Shown here one piece after another: positions 6,628-15,697 of a stretch of DNA of 64,000 nt. Both the position numbers and the translations under genes were made by a program. This DNA is from Agromyces aureus. Lineage in GTDB: Bacteria > Actinomycetota > Actinomycetes > Actinomycetales > Microbacteriaceae. The stretch lies in NCBI RefSeq assembly GCF_001660485.1, contig NZ_CP013979.1, forward strand, positions 1,674,001 to 1,738,000, written 5' to 3'. Under the pieces are notes generated by a model, which was given only the letters and a program-made list of their open reading frames with translations, searched no databases and was not told where the DNA came from. Each line of letters begins with the position of its first letter. The stretch's first letter is position 1.

Positions 6628-8457
6628 GTGGGGCGTCACAGCGTCACCGCATCGACGACGAAGACGTCGAGACGCGGTCTCTACCTGTCCGTCATCGCCG
6701 CAGTCGTCGTCACCGGCGTCGTCGCGTCCGGTGTGTACCTCTGGATCGGCGGTCATCTCGACCCGAACCAGGCTGCCGCCGGGTCCGACTGCGAGAGCGT
6801 CGAGGAGCTGCGTATCGTCGCCGACACGACGATCGCGCCAGTGCTGTCCGACATCGCGGCGGATTTCGACGCAGCCAACGACGGCTGCGTCAGCACCGAG
6901 ATCACCTCGCAGGAGTCCGCCGACACGTCGGCCGTGCTCGCCTCCGGCGGTCTCGACGCCGACGCCTGGGTGCCGCAGTCGTCGGTGTGGGTCGACCGAG
7001 CCGGCGCCACGGCGACGTCGCTCGGCCGGTCGACCCCGAACGCCCGGGTCGGTCAGACGATCGCGGTCACGCCCGTCGTATTCGCCACGGCGTCGTCCGA
7101 CGCGACCGAGATCGCCAGCGAACCACTGACGTGGGCCCGCGTGCTCGACGGGTCGCTGCCCGCGATCCTGCCCGACCCCGAGGCCTCGGCGGCGAGCCTC
7201 ACGAGCCTCGTCGGGCTCGGCGCCCACGCGCCGGCCGGAGACCCGCGACCGCTGGCCGCGGCCATGATCTCGCTCGGCAAGTCGATTCCGGCGTCCACGA
7301 GCGCCGCCTTCGGCGCGCTCTCCTCGGCCGCGCAACCGAGCGTGGTGCTCACGAGCGAGGCGCAGGTCGCCGAGTACAACGGCGACGAGCCGAGCGAGAC
7401 GCTCACGGCCGGCTACCCGACCGATGGCACGCTCATGCTCGACTATCCGCTCGTGCGCATCGGCGATGCCGCCGACGAGGCGGCACTTGCGGCCGAGGGC
7501 GAGACCGGCGAGGACGCCGCGGAGCCGGCGGCCGAGCCCTCGGTCTCCAAGGGGTCGACGGCGCACGTGCAGACCGTCGGCCTGGCCGGGCGGAGCTCGA
7601 CCGCCTCGACGACCGAGGTCGCGCAGAGCCTGTCGGAGCGCGGTCGCCTGCTCGCGGCGTTCGAGAAGGCCGCGACGGCCTCGTACGACCGTCTCACCGC
7701 GGCCGGTTTCCGCACGGCGCTCGGCGCGGGCAAGATCGACACGCTCGGCATCGCGCCCGAGGGCCCAGTGGCCCAGGTGCTGCCCGTCGATTCGGCCACC
7801 GCCCTCACGCTGCTGCGCACGTGGGGCGTGCTGTCGCTCCGTGCCCGCTACCTCTCGGTCATCGACGTCTCGGGCTCGATGGAGGAGCCGGCCGAGAACG
7901 GCCTGCGCCGCATCGACATCTTCCAGCAGGCGGCCATGAACGCGGTCTCGAAGTTCTCGGGTGAGGTCGACCTCGGCGTGTGGGCGTTCTCGACGATGCG
8001 CAACGGCGACCTCGACTACGAGGAACTCGCCGCGATCGCACCGCTCGGAGATGCCGCGCACACCCAGCAGATCGCCGGCATCATCCAATCGCTTCCCGGC
8101 CGCCTCGGCGGGGCGACCGGACTCTACGACACCGTGCTCGCCGCGGTCGGCCGGGTGCGCGAAGGCTACGACCCCGAGAAGGTCAACGCCGTGCTGCTCA
8201 TCACCGACGGCAAGAACGAGGATGAGAACGGGATCAACCTCGACACGCTCATCGCCGAGCTCGCGAAGGGCGAAGAGAGCGGGCAGCCCGTGCCGGTCAT
8301 TCTGATCGGCTTCGGACCCGATACCGACCTCGAGGCCATGCAGAAGATCGCAAAGGTCACGAAGGGCGGGGCCTACTCCGCCTCGAAGCCCGAAGACCTC
8401 GGCATCGTGCTCGTCGATGCGCTCTCGCAGCGCAGCTGCCGCCCCGACTGCGGCTGA
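6628..8457 (+). CDS. membrane-anchored substrate-binding-like + VWA domain protein
   Basis: This 609-residue protein has one N-terminal transmembrane helix (about residues 15-38). Next comes a periplasmic-binding-protein-like region (about 55-380) and a von Willebrand factor A domain (about 405-600). The VWA metal site is intact: DVSGS at about 413-417, a Thr in the GGATGLYDT loop and ITDGKNED. Proteins with this order are known in actinobacteria but have no established role. They probably bind an extracellular ligand or partner outside the cell. The GTG at 6628 is chosen because GGAG lies 5 bases upstream. GTG 6622 is the alternative. A convergent terminator follows. Confidence 0.8.
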   Translation: MGRHSVTASTTKTSRRGLYLSVIAAVVVTGVVASGVYLWIGGHLDPNQAAAGSDCESVEELRIVADTTIAPVLSDIAADFDAANDGCVSTEITSQESADTSAVLASGGLDADAWVPQSSVWVDRAGATATSLGRSTPNARVGQTIAVTPVVFATASSDATEIASEPLTWARVLDGSLPAILPDPEASAASLTSLVGLGAHAPAGDPRPLAAAMISLGKSIPASTSAAFGALSSAAQPSVVLTSEAQVAEYNGDEPSETLTAGYPTDGTLMLDYPLVRIGDAADEAALAAEGETGEDAAEPAAEPSVSKGSTAHVQTVGLAGRSSTASTTEVAQSLSERGRLLAAFEKAATASYDRLTAAGFRTALGAGKIDTLGIAPEGPVAQVLPVDSATALTLLRTWGVLSLRARYLSVIDVSGSMEEPAENGLRRIDIFQQAAMNAVSKFSGEVDLGVWAFSTMRNGDLDYEELAAIAPLGDAAHTQQIAGIIQSLPGRLGGATGLYDTVLAAVGRVREGYDPEKVNAVLLITDGKNEDENGINLDTLIAELAKGEESGQPVPVILIGFGPDTDLEAMQKIAKVTKGGAYSASKPEDLGIVLVDALSQRSCRPDCG

Positions 8458-8575
8458 GCCCCACGGCTCGGCCGACGGAGGCCGGCCGGCCGGTGGCGGA
8501 CGACCGCCGCCGATCGGTGGACGGCCGCCGCGAACGTCGATCGGCGACGGTCTGGTCGACGGTGGCCGCGAACGA

Positions 8576-8617
8576 ACTCGGGCCCGCCCGGCGCTGATGC
8601 GCAGGGCGGGCCCGAGT
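8576..8617. terminator. bidirectional terminator between VWA gene and DHA2 exporter
   Basis: Perfect 14-bp arms (8576-8589 and 8604-8617, ACTCGGGCCCGCCC and its complement) enclose a 14-base loop between convergent genes. There is no U-tract. The preceding stretch 8460-8575 holds imperfect GC-rich direct repeats (CGCGAACG) and no gene. Confidence 0.7.
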
Positions 8618-8638
8618 CGTTCTGCGTGGGGCGGCCGA

Positions 8639-10171
8639 TCAGTGCGCCACGAACTCGCCGCCGGTGTCGGCCGGACGCCGCACGAACGCGCTGCCGACGA
8701 TCGCGAAGAGCGACAGGATCGCGCCGACCAGGAACGCGGTGTGGATGCCGGCGGCTTCGGCGGCCTCGGCCGAGCTCGCCGTCGGTGCGGCTGCGGCGCT
8801 CGCGGCGGCCATCACCGTGATGAACAGCGCGGTGCCCGCTGCACCGCCGACCTGCTGGACGGTGCCGACGATCGCCGATCCGTGCGCGTAGAAGCGCGGC
8901 TGCACCGAACCGAGGGCGGTCGTGAACAGCGGCGTGAACATGAACGCGAGTCCGGCCGAGAGCGCGATGTGGGCCGCGAGCAGCAGCCACGGCGATGTCT
9001 GCTCCGAGACGAGCGTCAGCGACCAGAGCACGCCGCTCACGAGGATGCTGCCGGGAACGAGCAGCGGCCGCGGGCCGAAACGGTCGTAGAGGCGGCCGAC
9101 GGTGGGGCCGAGCAGACCCATCACGAGTCCGCCGGGCAGCAGGAGCAGGCCGGTCATGATCGGCTCGAGGTGCAGCACGTTCTGCAGGTAGATCGGCAGC
9201 AGGATGATCGTGCCGAAGAGCGCGGCCATCATGACGGTCATGAGCGCGATCGAGATCGCGAAATTCGCGGACTTGAACGGCCGCAGGTCGAGCAGCGCGC
9301 GGTCGCGACGCTGCAGCAGGAGCTGGCGGACGACGAACGCGAGGATGCCGAAGGCACCGGCGCCGAGCGAGATCCACATCTGTGCCGGCGTCGCGGTGCC
9401 GGCGGCCTCACCGCCGATGAGGCTGAGGCCGTAGACGAGCCCACCGAAGCCGATCGCCGAGAGCACGACCGAGAAGACGTCGAGCGGCAGTCGCTTGGGG
9501 GTGTTCACGTTCTCGACGCGTCGGGTGCCGATGATCAGCATCGTCACGGCGATCGGCAGCACCAGCCAGAACATGAAGCGCCACGAGAGGAAGCTGAGGA
9601 TCAGGCCGGAGATCGTGGGCCCGATCGCGGGGGCCACCGAGATCACCGTCGAGACGCGGCCCATGAACCGGCCGCGGTCGGAGGGCGCGACGAGCGTCAT
9701 GAGGGTGGTCATGAGCAACGGCATCATGATCGCCGTGCCGGTCGCCTGCACGACGCGACCGCCGAGCAGCATCTCGAATCCCGGTGCGAGGGCCGAGATG
9801 AGCGTGCCGGTCGAGAACAGGCCCATCGCGGCGATGAACACCGCGCGCGTCGAGAAGCGCTGCAGCAGGTAGCCGGTGATCGGGATGACGACCGCCATCG
9901 TGAGCATGAACGCCGTGGTCAGCCACTGCGCCTCGGAGATCGTGATGCCGAGATCGGTGACGAGGTGCGGGATCGCCACGCCCATGATCGTCTCGTTGAG
10001 GATCACGACGAAGGCGGCCGCGAGCAGCAGCCAGATCACCCGCGAGTTGCGGGCGCCGTGCAGGGCCTCGGCGTCGGTGTGGTGCTGGCCGGTCGAGGTG
10101 TCTGGGCCCGCCGCGGCGGCAGGGGCGGTGTCGGTCGTGGGGGAGACGTCTGGGAGGGCGCGTTCGCTCAC
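8639..10171 (-). CDS. MFS drug exporter, DHA2 (EmrB/QacA) family
   Basis: This 510-residue membrane protein looks like a 14-helix proton-driven exporter. The first helix carries NETIMGVAIPHLVTDLGI and the region ITGYLLQRFSTR follows. Helix 5 holds the antiporter signature in the form APAIGPTISGLIL. EmrB/QacA members pump out hydrophobic compounds, but the substrate here is unknown. The GTG at 10171 is taken as the start. The open frame reaches a TTG at 10219 with no better ribosome site, so the N-terminus is uncertain. The gene stands alone, convergent with the VWA gene. Confidence 0.85.
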   Translation of the reverse strand: MSERALPDVSPTTDTAPAAAAGPDTSTGQHHTDAEALHGARNSRVIWLLLAAAFVVILNETIMGVAIPHLVTDLGITISEAQWLTTAFMLTMAVVIPITGYLLQRFSTRAVFIAAMGLFSTGTLISALAPGFEMLLGGRVVQATGTAIMMPLLMTTLMTLVAPSDRGRFMGRVSTVISVAPAIGPTISGLILSFLSWRFMFWLVLPIAVTMLIIGTRRVENVNTPKRLPLDVFSVVLSAIGFGGLVYGLSLIGGEAAGTATPAQMWISLGAGAFGILAFVVRQLLLQRRDRALLDLRPFKSANFAISIALMTVMMAALFGTIILLPIYLQNVLHLEPIMTGLLLLPGGLVMGLLGPTVGRLYDRFGPRPLLVPGSILVSGVLWSLTLVSEQTSPWLLLAAHIALSAGLAFMFTPLFTTALGSVQPRFYAHGSAIVGTVQQVGGAAGTALFITVMAAASAAAAPTASSAEAAEAAGIHTAFLVGAILSLFAIVGSAFVRRPADTGGEFVAH

Positions 10172-10334
10172 GGAGCGGATCCAATCGGCAGAAAGTGGAT
10201 GTCGCGCGGCGTCGCGCAAGAAGGTTCGTCAGCTGTGACGGGAGTCACCGACCACAGAGACAACCCGAGCGAGGCGCCGGGCTATTCCCGATCCGCACGA
10301 AGAATTGCAACGTATGGAATCGGCGCCTGGAGGC

Positions 10335-10505
10335 TCAGGGTGCCGGCGCGGGCCCGTCGATCGGCGTCGGGCGCGGGAGCCAGTCCTTGAACATCGACTC
10401 CTCGGGTGCGAGTTCGGAGCGGAGCCGCTCCTCGCGCTCGGCGTCGGCCGGGGAGGCCTTCGCGTCGTCGACGGCGTCGTTCTCAGGAGCGTTCGCTTCG
10501 GTCAT
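10335..10505 (-). CDS. small acidic protein at the end of the NAD operon
   Basis: This frame encodes 56 residues (MTEANAPENDAVDDAKAS...). It has a charged, low-complexity N-terminal half, then EESMFKDWLPRPTPIDGPAP, where WLPRP is the only hydrophobic patch. The ATG overlaps the stop of the cysteine desulfurase gene (ATGA), as at most junctions in this operon, which supports translation. I do not recognise a family. It could be a small partner of the desulfurase or simply a conserved tail gene. Confidence 0.65.
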   Translation of the reverse strand: MTEANAPENDAVDDAKASPADAEREERLRSELAPEESMFKDWLPRPTPIDGPAPAP

Positions 10506-11674
10506 GATCCGACGATACCGCGCACGGCCGACACCGCACGGATGACGGATGCCGCGGCATCCGCGATCTCGTCGTCGGTCGTCGCCCGGCCGAGCGTGAA
10601 GCGCACGGCGGTCAGCGCGAGGTCGGCCGGGACGCCGATGGCCGTGAGCACGTGCGACGGATCGCTGCTGCCCGCCGCGCACGCCGAGCCGCTCGAGCAC
10701 GTCACGCCGAGCCGGTCGAGCTCGAGCAGCACGGCCTCGCCGCTCGTTCCGGGGAAGACGAACGACACCGTGCCCGGCAATCGGCGGTCGGGGTCGCCCG
10801 TGAGCTGCGCGCCCTCGACGCCGGCGAGGATTCGCGCCCGCAACTCGAGTCCCTGGCGCGACGCCTGCGCCGCGGCATCCGCCCGCTCGGCCTCGGCGAG
10901 GCGCAGGGCCGTGGCGAACGCGACCGCACCGGCCACGTTCTCGGTGCCGGAGCGCCGGCCGCGTTCCTGCCCGCCGCCGTGCAGCACCGGTTCGAGCGCG
11001 ATCCGGCCGCGGGCGACGAGCACGCCGGTGCCCTTGGGTGCGCCGACCTTGTGGCCCGCCAGCGAGAGGGCGTCCGCGCCGAGACCGCCCAGACCGCCCG
11101 ACCCCGCCGGCGCGTCGAGCCGCAGGTCGAGATGACCGGCCGCCTGCACCGCATCCGTGTGCATGCGTGCGCCGGCCTCGTGCGCCACGGCCGCGAGCTG
11201 CGCGATCGGTTGTATCGTGCCGATCTCGTTGTTCACGAGCTGCACCGAGACGAGGGCCGTGTCGGGCCTGATCGCCGCCTCGAGCGCCGAGGGGTGCACG
11301 AGTCCGCCGGAGTCGACGGCGACCTCGGTCACCGTGAAGCCGTGGTGGCGCACGAGGTACGCGGCCGACTCGAGCACGGCCTCGTGCTCGACCGGCGAGA
11401 CCACGAGGTGACGACCGCGCGGACGCGCGAGCGAGATGCCCTTGATCGCGAGGTTGTCGGCCTCGGTGCCGCCGCTCGTGAAGACGACCTCGCCCGGTCG
11501 GCATCCGATCACCGCGGCGACCTCCGATCGCGCCCAGGCCAGCGCGCGCGCCGCCTCCTCGCCGAGTTCGTGCCGACTCGACGGGTTGCCGAACGAGCCC
11601 GTGAGGTACGGCCACATGGCCTCGATCGCCTCGCGGCGCACCAGGGTCGTGGCGGCGTGGTCGAGGTAGATCAC
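10502..11674 (-). CDS. cysteine desulfurase (NifS/IscS-like) of the NAD operon
   Basis: This 390-residue PLP enzyme strips sulfur from cysteine for Fe-S cluster assembly. The start MIYLDHAATTLV is typical. The PLP lysine is in SLAGHKVGAPKG (about residue 205). The persulfide-forming cysteine lies in CSSGSACAAGSSDPS (about 325). The GTG start overlaps the nadC stop by 4 bases (GTGA). Being last but one in a nadABC operon, it most likely supplies the [4Fe-4S] cluster of NadA, as proposed for NifS-like proteins linked to nad genes. Confidence 0.9.
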   Translation of the reverse strand: MIYLDHAATTLVRREAIEAMWPYLTGSFGNPSSRHELGEEAARALAWARSEVAAVIGCRPGEVVFTSGGTEADNLAIKGISLARPRGRHLVVSPVEHEAVLESAAYLVRHHGFTVTEVAVDSGGLVHPSALEAAIRPDTALVSVQLVNNEIGTIQPIAQLAAVAHEAGARMHTDAVQAAGHLDLRLDAPAGSGGLGGLGADALSLAGHKVGAPKGTGVLVARGRIALEPVLHGGGQERGRRSGTENVAGAVAFATALRLAEAERADAAAQASRQGLELRARILAGVEGAQLTGDPDRRLPGTVSFVFPGTSGEAVLLELDRLGVTCSSGSACAAGSSDPSHVLTAIGVPADLALTAVRFTLGRATTDDEIADAAASVIRAVSAVRGIVGS

Positions 11675-12597
11675 GTTCTCGCACCGCGCGGCGAACCCGC
11701 GCCCGCGTCGTCCTCGGCGGCCAGTGCGATGTCGATGTCGATGTCGACGTCGAGGCCGAGATCGAGCGCGCGCGCCGAGTGCGTGAGCGCCCCGACCGAG
11801 ATCACATCGACGCCGGTGGCGGCGATCGCGGCGACCGTGTCGAGGTTCACCCCGCCCGACGCCTCGACGACCGCGCGCCCGCCGATGCGGCGAACGCCCT
11901 CGCGAAGCGCGTCGAGGTCGAAGTTGTCGAGCATGATCGTGTCGGCGCCGCCGCCGAGCACCGCGTCGAGCTGGTCGAGCCGGTCGATCTCGACCTCGAG
12001 GTGGGCCGTGTGCGGCATCCGCTCCCGCGCCGATCGAAGCGCGGAGGCCAGGTCGACGCCGCCGGCCGTGAGCACCGCGAGGTGGTTGTCCTTGGCCATG
12101 ATCGCGTCGGAGAGCGAGCGCCGGTGATTGCGCCCGCCGCCGTCGCGCACGGCCTGGCGTTCGAGGCTGCGCAGCCCCGGAGTGGTCTTGCGCGTGTCGA
12201 CGATGCGAGCGCGAGCGCCGGCGATGCCGCTCACGGCGGCCACGTACCGCGCGGTGAGCGTCGCGACGCCCGACATGCGTTGGCTGAGGTTGAGGGCGAC
12301 ACGCTCCGCGGTGAGGATGCCACGGGCCGGCCCGTGCACACGGGCGAGCACGTCGCCGGCCGCGAACGAGTCGCCGTCCGCGGCGAGCCGCTCGACCTCG
12401 ATCGCCGGGTCGACGATGCGGAACGCCGCGGCGAACACCTCGATGCCGCTGAGCACGCCCGGTTCACGGGCGACGAGCGAGGCGGTGGCCGTGGCATCCG
12501 CCGGAATGAGCGTCTCGCTCGTGAGGTCGCCCCAGGGCGCGTCCTCGTCGAGTGCGGCGGTGACGATGCGGTCGATCTCGCGACGGTCGGTGCTCAT
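11671..12597 (-). CDS. nadC: quinolinate phosphoribosyltransferase
   Basis: This 308-residue enzyme converts quinolinate and PRPP to nicotinate mononucleotide, CO2 and pyrophosphate. Family segments include ALNLSQRMSGVATLT, DTRKTTPGLRSLERQAVRDGGGRNHR, MAKDNHL and EASGGVNLDTV. The ATG at 12597 overlaps the nadB stop (ATGA). The C-terminus carries a short run of alternating Asp-Ile/Asp-Val codons (about 282-292, DVDIDIDI) from a 6-bp tandem repeat, which is not part of the fold. Confidence 0.95.
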   Translation of the reverse strand: MSTDRREIDRIVTAALDEDAPWGDLTSETLIPADATATASLVAREPGVLSGIEVFAAAFRIVDPAIEVERLAADGDSFAAGDVLARVHGPARGILTAERVALNLSQRMSGVATLTARYVAAVSGIAGARARIVDTRKTTPGLRSLERQAVRDGGGRNHRRSLSDAIMAKDNHLAVLTAGGVDLASALRSARERMPHTAHLEVEIDRLDQLDAVLGGGADTIMLDNFDLDALREGVRRIGGRAVVEASGGVNLDTVAAIAATGVDVISVGALTHSARALDLGLDVDIDIDIALAAEDDAGAGSPRGART

Positions 12598-14345
12598 GCT
12601 GCCTCCTCGGCATCGGGGGTGAGGTGCACGAGTCCGTGCAGGGGCAGTGGGGCGGATGCCTCTGGCTCGCCGCCCAGGCCGGCTCCGAGCGGGTCGAGCA
12701 GGCGGGGCGTATCGACCGCGTTCGCCGCGGCATCCGACCGGAAGTGCGCGCCCAGGCTCTCGGTGCGCGCGGCCGCGGCGGCCACGGTGAGGCGTGCGAG
12801 GTCGAGCAGGTTCCGATCCTCGGCGCTGCGGCGGTCGTGCACCTCGGGCGCCCGCCAGGTCTCGAGGGCGTCGGATGCCGCGGCCAGGCCGTCGGCCGAG
12901 CGCTCGAGTCCGACGTGCTCCCACATGAGGGCCTGCAGGGCGACCCGGTCGACGGGCGCGGCGGCCCCGTGGCTCCGCTCGGGTCCGCCCGTCTTCGGCG
13001 CAACTCCGGATGCCGCGCGCGACTCGCCGAGGGGAGTGCGCAACTCGGCGGCGCGTCGTCTCCCGTCTCCGGAGTTCGGCTGCGCGAGCGCGTCGGCGTC
13101 CGCGTCGATCGCGCGCGCCGCCCGGTCGGCGAACACGGCCGCCTCGAGCAGCGAGTTCGACGCGAGCCGGTTCGCGCCGTGCACGCCCGTGCGCGCGGTC
13201 TCGCCGACGGCGTAGAGCCCGGGCAGGCTCGTGCGTCCGTCGAGGTCGGTGACGACGCCGCCCATGGCGTAGTGCGCAGCGGGCGTGACGGGCACGGGCT
13301 CCTCGGCCCAGTCGTATCCGGCATCGCGGCAGGCGGCCCCGAGCCCGGGGAATCGCCGATCGAGGAACTCCCGGCCGAGCGCGGTCGCGTCGAGCGTCAC
13401 GGGCTCGCCGCCCTGGTCGAGGCTCGCGCGCCAGACGGCGCGGGCCACGACGTCGCGGGGGGCGAGCTCGGCCTGCTCCGAGATCTCCGTCATGAAGCGG
13501 CGGCCGTCGCGATCGCGCAGCACGGCGCCCTCGCCGCGCACGGCCTCGGAGATGAGGGGCGTGCCGGGGGCGGCGAGCGCGGTCGGGTGGAACTGCACGA
13601 ACTCGAGGTCGGCGATCTCGGCGCCCGCACGCCAGGCCGCGGCGACGCCGTCGCCCGTCGCCACGTCGGGGTTCGTCGTGTGCCGGAACAGCTGCCCGGC
13701 GCCGCCCGTCGCGAGCACGACGGCATCGGCGCGCACGTCGATCAGGTCTCCGGATGCCGCGAGCAGGCGCGCACCGATCACGCGTACGCCATCGGTGCCG
13801 GTGCCGACCCCGCCGTCGGGCCGAACGCCGTCGCCCGCGGCGCGCAGGTCGCCCGACTCGGTCACCTCGCCGGCCTCGGTGAGCAGGTCCACGAGCATCG
13901 TCTGCTCGTGGATGCGCACCGCCCGTCGTCGCACGGTGGTCACGAGCGCGCGTTCGATGGCCGCGCCCGTGGCGTCGCCGCCGGCGTGCAGGATGCGCGC
14001 CCTCGAGTGCGCCGCCTCGAGCCCGCGCTCGAGCCCGGAGTCGCCGTGGTCGAACGCGACGCCGAACCGGATCAGGTCGCGCACGCGCGCCGGGCCCTCG
14101 TCGCAGAGCACGCGCACGGCCTCCGGGTTGCAGAGTCCGGCGCCCGCCGACAGGGTGTCGGCGAAATGCCGCTCCGCCGAGTCATCGGGAAAGAGGGCCG
14201 CCGCGATGCCGCCCTGCGCGTGGCGCGTGTTGCCGTCGGCGAGCTCGGTCTTCGTGACGAGCTCGACGTCGTGGCCGGCGTCGGCCGCGCGCACCGCGGT
14301 CCAGAGCCCCCCGATGCCGCCGCCGACGACGAGCACGTGCCCCAC
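12594..14345 (-). CDS. nadB: L-aspartate oxidase
   Basis: This 583-residue flavoprotein oxidises L-aspartate to iminoaspartate, the first step of de novo NAD synthesis. The FAD dinucleotide motif VVGGGIGGLWTAV is at residues 6-18. TRHAQGGIAA, QFHPTAL, RGEGAVLRD and the substrate/FAD segment GVHGANRLASNSLLEA are all present. A GTG start at 14345 is chosen because it lies two bases after the nadA stop and directly before the FAD fold. The frame stays open far upstream but overlaps nadA there, so that part is not coding. A linker near residues 435-460 is longer than usual. Confidence 0.93.
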   Translation of the reverse strand: MGHVLVVGGGIGGLWTAVRAADAGHDVELVTKTELADGNTRHAQGGIAAALFPDDSAERHFADTLSAGAGLCNPEAVRVLCDEGPARVRDLIRFGVAFDHGDSGLERGLEAAHSRARILHAGGDATGAAIERALVTTVRRRAVRIHEQTMLVDLLTEAGEVTESGDLRAAGDGVRPDGGVGTGTDGVRVIGARLLAASGDLIDVRADAVVLATGGAGQLFRHTTNPDVATGDGVAAAWRAGAEIADLEFVQFHPTALAAPGTPLISEAVRGEGAVLRDRDGRRFMTEISEQAELAPRDVVARAVWRASLDQGGEPVTLDATALGREFLDRRFPGLGAACRDAGYDWAEEPVPVTPAAHYAMGGVVTDLDGRTSLPGLYAVGETARTGVHGANRLASNSLLEAAVFADRAARAIDADADALAQPNSGDGRRRAAELRTPLGESRAASGVAPKTGGPERSHGAAAPVDRVALQALMWEHVGLERSADGLAAASDALETWRAPEVHDRRSAEDRNLLDLARLTVAAAAARTESLGAHFRSDAAANAVDTPRLLDPLGAGLGGEPEASAPLPLHGLVHLTPDAEEAA

Positions 14346-14347
14346 GG

Positions 14348-15697
14348 TCAGGCCCCGGTCGGCACGGCGTCGGCGGGCACGACCGCGGCCGGGGGCTTCG
14401 CGGCGAGCATGCGCTCGAGCGCGACGCGTGCGGGCTCGGCCACGTCGTCGCCGACGGTGATGCGGTTCACCACGCGCCCGGCGACGAGTTCCTCGAGCAC
14501 CCACGCGAGGTAGCCGGGGTGGATGCGGTACATCGTCGAGCACGGGCAGACCACCGGGTCGAGGCAGAAGATCTCGTGCTGCGGGTACTCGGCCGCGAGG
14601 CGCTGCACGAGGTTGATCTCGGTGCCGATCGCGAAGGTCGAGCCCGCGGGAGCGGCCTGGATGGCCTTCACGATGAAGTCCGTCGAGCCCGCGGCATCCG
14701 CAGCATCGACGACCGGCATGGGGCACTCGGGGTGCACGATGACCTGCACGCCGGGGTGGTCGATGCGCGCCTGCGCGATCTGGTCGACCGTGAAGCGGCG
14801 GTGCACCGAGCAGAAGCCGTGCCAGAGGATCACGCGAGCATCGACGAGCCCATCGGCGCTCGAGCCGCCGAACGGCTTGCGCGGGTTCCACATCGGCATC
14901 TGCTCGAGCGGCACGCCGAGGGCCTTCGCTGTGTTGCGCCCGAGGTGCTGGTCGGGGAAGAACAGCACGCGCTGCCCGCGCTCGAACGCCCACTCGAGCA
15001 CCGTCTTCGCGTTCGACGACGTGCAGACGATGCCGCCGTGGCGTCCGACGAAGCCCTTCAGGGCGGCCGACGAATTCATGTACGTGACCGGGATCACGGG
15101 CACGCGCCCCGAGGCATCCGTCGCCGTGAGATCGCCGTAGACCTCTTCGAGCTGGGCCCAGCACGCCTCGACCGACTCCTCGTCGGCCATGTCCGCCATC
15201 GAGCAGCCGGCGGCGAGGTTCGGCAGGATCACGGCCTGCTCGGGCGTCGAGAGCAGGTCGGCGGTCTCGGCCATGAAGTGCACTCCGCAGAAGACGATGG
15301 CCTCGGCATCCGGACGCGTGAGCGCGGCGTTCGCGAGCTGGAACGAGTCGCCCACGAAGTCGGCGTGCTCGATCACCTCGTCGCGCTGGTAGAAGTGGCC
15401 GAGCACGACGACGCGCTCGCCGAGGGTCGCCTTCGCGGCGCGGATGCGGTCGTGCAGCTCGGCGTCGGAGGCCGTCTTGTACGACTCGGGCAGCGCGCCC
15501 TGGCGGGGCGACCCCGTGGGGATCACGTCGCCCATCGACGAGCCCGGGCCGTACGCGACGGGGCCGGCGTCGAACTCCCACGGCCCCTTCGCGAGGTCGG
15601 GCGAGCAGGTGCTGCCCGCCGCCTTGCCGGTCTGGATCAACTGGATCGAGCGGTCGACGGATGCCGCGAGCCGCGTGTCGGGCTGGACGATCGTCAT
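14348..15697 (-). CDS. nadA: quinolinate synthase
   Basis: This 449-residue enzyme condenses iminoaspartate with dihydroxyacetone phosphate to quinolinate using a [4Fe-4S] cluster. The three cluster cysteines can be placed in IVFCGVHFMAE, GGIVCTSSNAKTVLEW and DPVVCPCSTMYRIHP. GHFYQRDEV, HPECP and AIGTEINLVQRL are further family blocks. The ATG at 15697 has GAGGAGA 7 bases upstream and overlaps the nrtR stop (ATGA). An N-terminal extension of about 75 residues precedes the conserved core. Confidence 0.95.
   Translation of the reverse strand: MTIVQPDTRLAASVDRSIQLIQTGKAAGSTCSPDLAKGPWEFDAGPVAYGPGSSMGDVIPTGSPRQGALPESYKTASDAELHDRIRAAKATLGERVVVLGHFYQRDEVIEHADFVGDSFQLANAALTRPDAEAIVFCGVHFMAETADLLSTPEQAVILPNLAAGCSMADMADEESVEACWAQLEEVYGDLTATDASGRVPVIPVTYMNSSAALKGFVGRHGGIVCTSSNAKTVLEWAFERGQRVLFFPDQHLGRNTAKALGVPLEQMPMWNPRKPFGGSSADGLVDARVILWHGFCSVHRRFTVDQIAQARIDHPGVQVIVHPECPMPVVDAADAAGSTDFIVKAIQAAPAGSTFAIGTEINLVQRLAAEYPQHEIFCLDPVVCPCSTMYRIHPGYLAWVLEELVAGRVVNRITVGDDVAEPARVALERMLAAKPPAAVVPADAVPTGA

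Noticed and set aside
12594..15581. Upstream extension of the nadB frame by about 400 codons
   Set aside because: It overlaps nadA in another frame. The FAD fold starts directly after the GTG at 14345.
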